Positions 1-4,813 of a stretch of 7,535 nt of DNA are shown here, piece by piece; positions within the stretch are counted from its first letter, which is position 1; every line of letters begins with the position of its first letter. The stretch comes from an uncultured Clostridia bacterium (lineage in GTDB: Bacteria > Bacillota > Clostridia > Christensenellales > UBA1242). The stretch covers positions 1 to 7,535 of the forward strand of contig CALVZT010000035.1 of the NCBI GenBank assembly GCA_944372595.1, written 5' to 3'. The position numbers and the translations under genes are program-made. The notes under the pieces were generated by a model, which was not told where the DNA came from, did no database searches, and saw only the letters and a list, made by a program, of their open reading frames with translations.

Positions 1-876
1 ACTGAAGAGAATTCTATATTACGTGATTCCCTTAATACATATCAAAATCAAGAAGATGTAAATAAATTTATACAAAATAATGAGGAAGAAACTAAACCTC
101 AAAAAACTAATAAAAAATCAAATAAAAATGAACCAATTCTCGACACAAGCAAACAAGATAAAGAAGATATTTTGTATGGCGATAAAAAAGAAGTAGAAGA
201 AGAGGTGGTTGAACCGTTATACAAAGAAGATGATGACGATGACGGAATGAAAGAAGTATCTAACACTACTACGGAAATTGATGAAGAAGGTTCAGAAAAT
301 AGTGATTTTAATTTTGAAAATAATGAAGACAAAGATATAGAAATTGATGAAGATAATGATTTTGGCGGGAATTTTAATTTTGATGAGGAAGATGAAGATA
401 TAGATACTTCAAATAATTTTGATAGTGACTATGTGGTTGAAGAAGAAAATAAGCCTACAAAATTAAATGAAGACGAATTAACTGAACTTCAAAAGATGAT
501 TGAGGAAGAAAATAATAAATTAGTAAAACAAAAACTTGACCTCGAAAATGAAGTTAATAACAAGTTAGGAAATATGGAAGATAAAGTTGAAGTGGCACGA
601 CCAAAGAAAAGAGTAGGTAGACCTAAGGGTTCAACCAACAAATCAAAATCTACTCCAACGACAAGGAAACCAAGAGCTACAACAAGGTCAACAAAGAACA
701 AGAGTGCTACAAAACAATCAAAAACAAGGACAACTCCAAAAACAAGCACAACTTCTGCAAAAAGGGGACGTCCTAAAAAAGAAGAAACTGCAATAAATAT
801 CGTTAAGAGAACTGCAAGCAAGTTAGATGCTCTTGCTTCCGATATGGAAAAATTACTTCAAAAAACAAAAAAATAA
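1..876 (+). CDS. Acidic protein with basic AT-hook tail, 5'-partial, function unknown
   Basis: The frame is open from the first base to a TAA at 874-876 (291 codons), so the true start lies left of the window; the TTG at 172 has no convincing ribosome binding site and is unlikely to be the start. Codons about 60-155 are dominated by Asp, Glu and Asn, including a run of five Asp. Codons about 153-197 are charged and Leu-spaced, consistent with a coiled coil. From about codon 200 the composition flips to Lys/Arg/Thr/Ser/Pro, with two AT-hook-like cores, VGRPKG (codons 205-210) and RGRPKK (255-260). A short helical segment ends the protein. AT-hooks of this type bind the minor groove of AT-rich DNA, so a nucleoid-associated or DNA-tethering role is plausible. 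That is inference, and low-complexity tails of this kind also occur in proteins of other function. No catalytic domain, signal peptide or membrane segment is visible in this portion. Confidence 0.8.
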   Translation, partial: TEENSILRDSLNTYQNQEDVNKFIQNNEEETKPQKTNKKSNKNEPILDTSKQDKEDILYGDKKEVEEEVVEPLYKEDDDDDGMKEVSNTTTEIDEEGSENSDFNFENNEDKDIEIDEDNDFGGNFNFDEEDEDIDTSNNFDSDYVVEEENKPTKLNEDELTELQKMIEEENNKLVKQKLDLENEVNNKLGNMEDKVEVARPKKRVGRPKGSTNKSKSTPTTRKPRATTRSTKNKSATKQSKTRTTPKTSTTSAKRGRPKKEETAINIVKRTASKLDALASDMEKLLQKTKK

Positions 877-900
877 AAACGAGTTAATTACTCGTTTTTT
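876..900. terminator. Bidirectional rho-independent terminator between convergent genes
   Basis: The arms ACGAGT (879-884) and ACTCGT (890-895) pair perfectly around a 5-nt loop. The stem extends outward through A-T pairs to about 876/898. A T-run follows on the plus strand (895-901), and an A-run precedes the stem on the plus strand, which is a T-run on the minus strand. The element sits directly between the stop codons of the two convergent genes and can end transcription from both sides. Confidence 0.88.
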
Positions 901-1646
901 TATTTTACTACTTTACTACATATTGCAAGTTCGATAACTTTGTTGTTTTGTTTTACCCATTCTAAGTTTTTGGTTGTTACAAGACTATCTTTTTTGGCTA
1001 TAATTTCATTATTAGAACCATAAATGTTTTTTGTTATCCTTCTTCCTATTAGATAATTGTGATTGCTAAGTATTCTTATTGGGGAAGGAGACTTATCAAA
1101 TCCAGTAGGAGTAACTTCTTCAATTATGGGTGGAGTTAATTTTTCTATCGGTTGAATAACTACTTTTACTGGCTTTGTATTTTTGAGTATTTTTGTTTTT
1201 TGTTGTAACTTTATTTTTTTGCCAGTGAGATTGAGAATAATTGTGTCATTACTTGCTGACAATATTTGATTTGCATTGTATGATTGCTCGTTAATAAATA
1301 TATTCTCGACTACAAACTTATTATTTAGTTCAATATCCGTTACTTTACCTAGTAGGTTACCATTACTATCATAAGTTTTTAAATTAATTGGATTATTAAA
1401 TACCAAATCACCTTCGGCAGAAACAAGTGGAAAAATGCCTTCGTTATTTTTAATAATAATTGCATTTTTACCAATAGTTACTTTGTTTGTTAGTATTGCT
1501 TTATCTTCTTCTGAGTTATCATCAAAAAAAACTAACCATTTAGCAAGTTTGAGTTTTTTATCAAAACAGATGTTGGATACTGTTCCTTCGTATCTACCAC
1601 TGTACAAGTTTATGATAGGCATAGATATTATGGTGGTGGCTTTCAT
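900..1646 (-). CDS. PRC-barrel-like domain protein
   Basis: This 248-residue protein has two consecutive segments resembling PRC-barrels. The first (residues about 4-67) begins with a strand, then YSGRYEGTVSNICFD and a hydrophobic KWLVFF strand. The second (about 84-140) contains DSNGNLLGKVTDIEL, the typical G-x-x-[IL]-G-x-V-x-D pattern. After a Lys/Pro-rich linker (about 141-192), a conserved-looking C-terminal block (about 197-246) begins YLIGRRITKNIYG. PRC-barrels are small beta domains found in the ribosome-maturation factor RimM and in many sporulation or photosynthesis-associated proteins, where they mediate protein contacts; no specific partner can be named. The start is the ATG at 1646, because a longer ATG at 1664 would place the ribosome binding site inside the coding region. 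It is convergent with the acidic AT-hook gene and divergent from the SPFH-like gene. No membrane segment or signal peptide is visible. Confidence 0.78.
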   Translation of the reverse strand: MKATTIISMPIINLYSGRYEGTVSNICFDKKLKLAKWLVFFDDNSEEDKAILTNKVTIGKNAIIIKNNEGIFPLVSAEGDLVFNNPINLKTYDSNGNLLGKVTDIELNNKFVVENIFINEQSYNANQILSASNDTIILNLTGKKIKLQQKTKILKNTKPVKVVIQPIEKLTPPIIEEVTPTGFDKSPSPIRILSNHNYLIGRRITKNIYGSNNEIIAKKDSLVTTKNLEWVKQNNKVIELAICSKVVK

Positions 1647-1652
1647 ATATTT

Positions 1653-1659
1653 TCCTCCT
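1653..1659 (-). promoter_or_regulatory. Ribosome binding site fixing the PRC-barrel gene start
   Basis: The minus strand reads AGGAGGA about 6 nt before the ATG at 1646. An alternative upstream in-frame ATG at 1664 would translate through this site, so the shorter start is preferred. Confidence 0.85.
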
Positions 1660-1672
1660 CGCATGATATTAA

Positions 1673-1678
1673 ATTATA
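1673..1678 (-). promoter_or_regulatory. Candidate -10 element of the PRC-barrel gene
   Basis: The minus strand reads TATAAT here, an exact consensus -10. It would start transcription near 1666 and give a leader of about 20 nt carrying the ribosome binding site. No good -35 lies 16-18 nt upstream. An alternative pair further out on the minus strand, TAGACA with 17-nt spacing to TATTTA, could act instead or in addition. The region is very AT-rich, so a chance match is possible. Confidence 0.4.
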
Positions 1679-1793
1679 TGTAAGCAACAATAAAACTATG
1701 AAAGTTAAATTAAATATTGTTTTTTAAAAAAATTGTCTAGAATTTTGCTAACATGTTTGTTATTACGTAAAATTGAAAAAGAAATAAAAATAG

Positions 1794-1822
1794 TTGTTGT
1801 TTTTGTATTATTATGCTAAAAT
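1794..1822 (+). promoter_or_regulatory. Promoter of the SPFH-like/DUF1858 unit
   Basis: TTGTTG (1794-1799) and TAAAAT (1817-1822) are separated by 17 nt, and TG at 1814-1815 gives an extended -10. The predicted start of transcription is near 1829, just ahead of the ribosome binding site at 1833-1839, so the 5' leader is very short. Confidence 0.75.
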
Positions 1823-1832
1823 TTTCTTATCT

Positions 1833-1839
1833 AAGGAGA
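1833..1839 (+). promoter_or_regulatory. Ribosome binding site fixing the SPFH-like gene start
   Basis: AAGGAGA lies about 6 nt before the ATG at 1845. Reading the frame back to a TTG at 1794 would put the start in the predicted -35 box, so the ATG at 1845 is the supported start. Confidence 0.88.
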
Positions 1840-1844
1840 ACGAT

Positions 1845-3149
1845 ATGGGGCTTTTTAGTAAACTAAAAAACTTATTTCGTAAAAGTGTTGGCTTAAAAGA
1901 AAAGGACAGAACCGAACTTGTTCATTTTTATCATCTCAAAAAAGGTCAAATCAAAGTTGGGACAGAAGTCAGCGTTGATGATAATTATATGGCAGTAATT
2001 GTTCATGGGGACAAAGTCTGTGATGTCCTTTTGCCCGGCAAACACATTTTTAACGATGTTGGTATGCCTTTGCTTAATAAGTGCAATAAACCTGTAAAAA
2101 CAAGAAAGGGTTATGTTACTCCTAAGAGCATCCAAGCAGATATATATTATGTTAATAATAGTCCAGTTAATAATATTCCTTTTAAATCGCAAAAAATTAA
2201 AGCAATTCATAATGGCAAAAAGACAAAGGTGCGTCTAATTGGTACTTATACTGTCAAAGTGGAAGATGCTAAAAAACTTATAAAAATCCTCTTGCTAGAT
2301 ATGGCAGTAATAAAAAGGGGAGTTGCATTAAATGAGGTTAATGCAAGTATTAAATATGCGATAACTGATGTGTTAGAAATAAATGTATATACACTAGATG
2401 AATATTTGAAAAAAGATGCAAAAATTATTGAACTACTAGACAGTTATATTAGCAAAAAAATTAGTGATTATGGGGTTAGCGTTACAAATGTAGCATTATC
2501 GCAGGTCATTAGTTATTTAAAAAAAGAAAAACTCAACAAAGAACAAACAGATCCAGATGCCGTTGATGTTGATAATTTATGTAAAAAATTAGAAAAACAA
2601 GAAGATGTAGAACAAGTCGCCGATGAAATACCTGTGCTTGTTACTGTTGGAGCAGGCGAAAAAAGTAATGAAATTGGTGTGGATAATAAATCAAGCGTAG
2701 TAAAACCTAATTTTGAATCAACATACAATGAATATCTTAATGAAGTTCGTACGCAAAACGAAGATTTAAGCGAGCCCGAGCCACAAATTATTAAAGATGA
2801 TGAAAATGCTGATAATGTAGATGCCCAGGATACAAAAAATCTTGAACAAGATAAAATCGAACAAAAAGATGTGGATCTTAGCGAATATTTAAAATCATTT
2901 GATAACGTTATATTAAAAAGTGAAGAGAATGATGCAAATTCAATCTCCCAAAACGATGACAAGAACGATGATGTACAACAAGATTTACAAAATAGATGCA
3001 AAAAATGTGGTACAATACTAGCAAAAAATGCAAAATTTTGCTATAATTGTGGCTGTTCAACAAGCGAATATAAAATTTGTCCATGTTGCGGGGCAAAAAA
3101 TTTTCAAGATGCTACTGAATGCATTACTTGTAAAAGCAAATTAGATTAA
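1845..3149 (+). CDS. SPFH-like domain protein with C-terminal double zinc ribbon
   Basis: This is a 434-residue protein. Residues 1-16 (MGLFSKLKNLFRKSVG) form a short basic amphipathic stretch. Residues about 30-222 resemble the SPFH-like domain of bacterial zinc-ribbon proteins: a strand followed by MAVIVHGDKVCDVLLPGKH, then a QADIYYVNN segment, a VRLIGTYTVKVED segment and a helical end closing with YGVSVTNVALSQVI. Residues about 225-380 are an acidic, probably disordered linker. The C-terminus carries two ribbons of pattern CxxC-x10-CxxC, at Cys385/388/399/402 and Cys412/415/426/429, with extra Cys at 404 and 414. SPFH proteins (stomatin/flotillin superfamily) usually oligomerise at membranes; this one has no obvious transmembrane helix, so any membrane contact would be peripheral. 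Related proteins are often annotated as virion-core-like or YdjI-like. Cellular function is unknown. It is probably cotranscribed with the CxxC protein 11 nt downstream. Confidence 0.8.
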   Translation: MGLFSKLKNLFRKSVGLKEKDRTELVHFYHLKKGQIKVGTEVSVDDNYMAVIVHGDKVCDVLLPGKHIFNDVGMPLLNKCNKPVKTRKGYVTPKSIQADIYYVNNSPVNNIPFKSQKIKAIHNGKKTKVRLIGTYTVKVEDAKKLIKILLLDMAVIKRGVALNEVNASIKYAITDVLEINVYTLDEYLKKDAKIIELLDSYISKKISDYGVSVTNVALSQVISYLKKEKLNKEQTDPDAVDVDNLCKKLEKQEDVEQVADEIPVLVTVGAGEKSNEIGVDNKSSVVKPNFESTYNEYLNEVRTQNEDLSEPEPQIIKDDENADNVDAQDTKNLEQDKIEQKDVDLSEYLKSFDNVILKSEENDANSISQNDDKNDDVQQDLQNRCKKCGTILAKNAKFCYNCGCSTSEYKICPCCGAKNFQDATECITCKSKLD

Positions 3150-3160
3150 AGGAGAATATT

Positions 3161-3379
3161 ATGAAAAAAGTAACGAAAAAAACAACTGTTGGTGAAATAG
3201 TTAACAAATATGCAAATGGAAAAGATATTTTGCTGGGTTTTGGTCTTCATTGCTTTGGATGTCCTATGAGTCAAATGGAAACAGTAGAAGAAGCAGCAAT
3301 GGTCCATGGAGTAGATGTAAACTTTATGATTAAAAAACTCAATGAAGAGTTGATTTGGGATACTCGTGACAATAAATAG
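3161..3379 (+). CDS. DUF1858 / hybrid-cluster-protein-associated CxxC redox domain protein
   Basis: This 72-residue protein matches the DUF1858 pattern closely: TVGEIVNKYANGKDILLGFG, then HCFGCP with Cys31 and Cys34, then the segment starting METVEEAAMVHGVD. The family is also described as a disulfide domain associated with hybrid cluster (prismane) proteins, and the CxxC pair is thought to be redox-active; the substrate is not known. The ribosome binding site AAAGGAG ends about 6 nt before the ATG and partly overlaps the stop of the preceding gene. The 11-nt gap and the terminator 42 nt after the stop indicate a two-gene operon with the SPFH-like gene. No hybrid cluster protein gene is visible in the window. 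The length is typical for a stand-alone member. Confidence 0.88.
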   Translation: MKKVTKKTTVGEIVNKYANGKDILLGFGLHCFGCPMSQMETVEEAAMVHGVDVNFMIKKLNEELIWDTRDNK

Positions 3380-3420
3380 CAACATTTATTTGATTTATTT
3401 ATGTAATACAATTTAAAAGT

Positions 3421-3449
3421 GCCTTTACATAGTAAGGGCTTTTTTATTT
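3421..3449 (+). terminator. Rho-independent terminator of the SPFH-like/DUF1858 unit
   Basis: GCCTTTAC (3421-3428) pairs with GTAAGGGC (3432-3439) over 8 bp with one G-T wobble and a 3-nt loop. Six T follow at 3440-3445, then ATTT. It separates the upstream unit from the ribosomal operon. Confidence 0.9.
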
Positions 3450-3453
3450 AATG

Positions 3454-3472
3454 ATATATTATTATAATATAT
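3454..3472. repeat. AT-only inverted repeat
   Basis: ATATATTA (3454-3461) and TAATATAT (3465-3472) are perfect inverted arms around TTA. Because the region is nearly all A/T, such a repeat may arise by chance. No function is assigned. Confidence 0.4.
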
Positions 3473-3508
3473 ACATTAGAAAGATTATTAATAAAAAGAT
3501 AACTTATG

Positions 3509-3536
3509 TTGATTAAAGTTTTTTTAGTCGTAAAAT
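3509..3536 (+). promoter_or_regulatory. Possible upstream second promoter of the S10 operon
   Basis: TTGATT (3509-3514) and TAAAAT (3531-3536) are separated by 16 nt. The -10 box overlaps the palindrome GTAAAATTTTAC (3530-3541). Transcripts from here would carry an extra ~100 nt of AT-rich leader. The match is fair but lies in a context where chance matches are common. Confidence 0.35.
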
Positions 3537-3606
3537 TTTACTTTTTTGATGGAATTTTTGTTTATTAAAAAAAGTTAAAATTGCTTAAATTTATATAAAA
3601 AAAGTG

Positions 3607-3635
3607 TTGACTTATTGATTTATTTATTGTATTAT
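3607..3635 (+). promoter_or_regulatory. Main promoter of the S10 ribosomal protein operon
   Basis: TTGACT (3607-3612) and TATTAT (3630-3635) are spaced by exactly 17 nt, each one mismatch from the sigma-A consensus. The AT-rich DNA just upstream, with A-tracts at about 3565-3605, could act as an UP element. Transcription is predicted to start near A3642, giving a leader of about 185 nt before rpsJ. Confidence 0.82.
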
Positions 3636-3641
3636 ATGAGT

Positions 3642-3826
3642 ACTGTGAGAATGGGATGAAGTCCAAAGTTACTTCTTTCTAGCAACAGATAGGGGAGAAT
3701 TTGGATGGACAAGTTTAGAAAAATCTAAGCGCCTAACCATTTGAACTTTTTTTAAGTTTCACAGCGTGATACACCCGGCAAGGTGTATTAAGGTTCAAAT
3801 TAGGTTAGTCTGGGTAAGGAGGAAAT
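3642..3826 (+). promoter_or_regulatory. Structured 5' leader RNA of the S10 operon, candidate autoregulatory element
   Basis: Complementary segments visible by eye give a dense fold. (A) 3643-3650 pairs with 3757-3764 (CTGTGA/TCACAG core). (B) TCCAAA (3662-3667) pairs with TTTGGA (3700-3705), continued by 3673-3680 with 3692-3699. (C) The hairpin 3713-3719/3724-3730 has an AAAA loop. (D) ATACACC (3769-3775) pairs with GGTGTAT (3782-3788) with loop CGGCAA. (E) 3733-3746 pairs with 3793-3808 over 14 bp with a 2-nt bulge (3801-3802), extendable inward by three pairs. Helices A and E would together form a pseudoknot. The rpsJ ribosome binding site AAGGAGG (3816-3822) lies just outside helix E. 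In E. coli the S10 leader is the target of L4 feedback; a similar role here is inference. I do not recognise a named riboswitch class. Confidence 0.65.
3705..3728 (+). CDS. Possible 7-codon leader peptide (MDKFRKI)
   Basis: An ATG at 3705 opens a frame of seven codons ending in TAA (3726-3728). It is preceded by AGGGGAG (3691-3697), a good ribosome binding site with about 7-nt spacing. It lies inside the predicted S10 leader RNA, overlapping hairpin C (3713-3730), and its ATG lies in the 3' arm of helix B. A ribosome on this frame would disrupt both helices, so translation could influence leader folding. The frame is so short that a chance occurrence is possible. The peptide has no repeated regulatory codon such as a run of one amino acid. 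Confidence 0.35.
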   Translation: MDKFRKI

Positions 3827-4135
3827 ATGGCAACACAAAAAATCAGAATTAAGTTAAAGGCCTATGACCATAACTTAATCGACCTTGCGGCTAATAGAAT
3901 TATTGAGGCAGCAAATAAGTCAGGTTCTAAAATTTCAGGACCTATACCTCTTCCTACTGAAAAGGAAGTTGTAACAATTATTCGTGCACCTCACAAAGAC
4001 AAAGATAGTCGTGAGCAATTCGAGATGCGTACTCATAAACGCATCATCGATATATATAGCCCTTCGCCTAAGGCAGTTGATTCACTTATGAAGTTAGACT
4101 TGCCTGCTGGTGTAGACATTAATATCAAGTTGTAA
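3827..4135 (+). CDS. rpsJ: 30S ribosomal protein S10 (uS10)
   Basis: This 102-residue protein has the full uS10 pattern: IRIKLKAYDHNLID at the N-terminus, GPIPLPTEKEVVTIIRAPHK in the middle, and the conserved EQFEMRTHKRIIDIYSPS loop, ending in VDINIKL. uS10 assembles into the head of the 30S subunit late in the pathway; in many bacteria it also partners NusB in transcription antitermination. The length is one residue from the E. coli protein. Its strong ribosome binding site AAGGAGG at 3816-3822 ends 4 nt before the ATG. It is the first gene of the operon and lies directly behind the structured leader. The protein looks intact. Confidence 0.98.
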   Translation: MATQKIRIKLKAYDHNLIDLAANRIIEAANKSGSKISGPIPLPTEKEVVTIIRAPHKDKDSREQFEMRTHKRIIDIYSPSPKAVDSLMKLDLPAGVDINIKL

Positions 4136-4163
4136 ACAAATAATGCGTTAGGAGATTAAAAAA

Positions 4164-4802
4164 ATGAAAAAAGCAATTTTAGGTAAAAAGTTGGGTATGA
4201 CGCAAGTGTTTACTGCCGACGGTGTCGTTATACCAGTTACCGTTGTAGAGGCAGGGCCTTGCTTTGTTATACAGAAAAAAACCATTGACAAAGATGGCTA
4301 TGAGTCATTAGTTGTAGCATTTGACGAGAAAAGAGAAAAACTTGTTAACAAACCTGATGCTGGTCAATTCAAAAAAGCTGGTATCACTCCAAAAAGATTT
4401 GTTAAAGAAATCGACGTTGATGCTTATAAAGATTTAAATGTTGGTAGTGAAATCAAATGCAGTGTATTTGATGAAGGTGAAAAAGTCGACGTTACTGGTA
4501 TTACTCGTGGTAGAGGTTTTACTGGCGTTATCCAAAGATGGAACAATGCTAGACTTAAAATGTCTCACGGTACTGGACCTGTTCATCGTGAAGTTGGTTC
4601 TATGGGTGCTAACAGTACTCCATCAAGAGTTTTCAAATTAAAGAAAATGCCTGGTCAATATGGTAACGAACAAGTAACAATTCAGAACTTACAGGTTGTC
4701 AAAGTTGACGAAGCGCGTAATGTACTTTTAATTAAAGGCGCTATCCCAGGCAATCGTAATGGTCTCGTTTTGATTAAGTCGGCAGTTAAGGCCGGTAAGT
4801 AA
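4164..4802 (+). CDS. rplC: 50S ribosomal protein L3 (uL3)
   Basis: This 212-residue protein begins KKAILGKKLGMTQVF, the hallmark uL3 N-terminus. The central extension, with TRGRGFTGVIQRWN and MSHGTGPVHREVGSMGAN, reaches toward the peptidyl transferase centre in known structures. KKMPGQYGNEQVTIQNLQVV follows, containing the Gln region that is methylated in some bacteria. uL3 is an early assembly protein of the large subunit. The start is the ATG at 4164, with AGGAG at 4150-4154. The gap after rpsJ is 28 nt, the largest within the operon, and I see no terminator or promoter in it. The length matches the family (E. coli 209). Confidence 0.98.
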   Translation: MKKAILGKKLGMTQVFTADGVVIPVTVVEAGPCFVIQKKTIDKDGYESLVVAFDEKREKLVNKPDAGQFKKAGITPKRFVKEIDVDAYKDLNVGSEIKCSVFDEGEKVDVTGITRGRGFTGVIQRWNNARLKMSHGTGPVHREVGSMGANSTPSRVFKLKKMPGQYGNEQVTIQNLQVVKVDEARNVLLIKGAIPGNRNGLVLIKSAVKAGK

Positions 4803-4813
4803 GGAGAAAAAAG

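Larger units (their letters stand above)
3380..3826 (+). other. Gene-free region upstream of the S10 operon
   Basis: This 447-nt stretch lacks a protein gene of normal length. In order it contains the terminator of the preceding unit, an AT-rich inverted repeat, a possible weak promoter with a 12-nt palindrome GTAAAATTTTAC (3530-3541), a near-consensus promoter (3607-3635), and a structured leader RNA with a short reading frame. Base composition changes abruptly near 3640, from almost pure A/T to mixed sequence, which supports a functional RNA beginning there. Confidence 0.8.

Noticed and set aside
99..332. Minus-strand Ser-rich reading frame opposite the acidic gene
   Set aside because: It mirrors the Asp/Glu-rich codons of the plus-strand gene, has no ribosome binding site, and the plus frame is open through the whole region.
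489..821. Minus-strand hydrophobic reading frame resembling a membrane protein
   Set aside because: Its hydrophobicity is the antisense of Lys/Thr-rich codons in the AT-hook tail. There is no start signal, and it overlaps a well-supported gene completely.
1435..1683. Plus-strand frame with a hydrophobic start opposite the PRC-barrel gene
   Set aside because: It is the antisense shadow of the PRC-barrel N-terminus and runs through that gene's ribosome binding site and -10 element.
1724..1738. TTTTTTAAAAAA palindrome in the divergent intergenic region as a terminator or operator
   Set aside because: It is a homopolymer junction without a GC stem and is expected in AT-rich intergenic DNA; it may only bend the DNA.
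2513..3001. Minus-strand Ser/Phe-rich frame of 162 codons
   Set aside because: It lies opposite the acidic linker of the SPFH-like protein, whose composition forces an open antisense frame. There is no family resemblance or ribosome binding site.
3790..3808. T-loop-like GGTTCAAAT suggesting a tRNA
   Set aside because: No acceptor stem, anticodon arm or D-arm can be built around it. The same bases form the 3' strand of the 14-bp leader helix.
3642..3826. T-box or another named riboswitch
   Set aside because: No T-box core sequence or specifier loop followed by a strong terminator is visible, and no segment matched a riboswitch core that I know.
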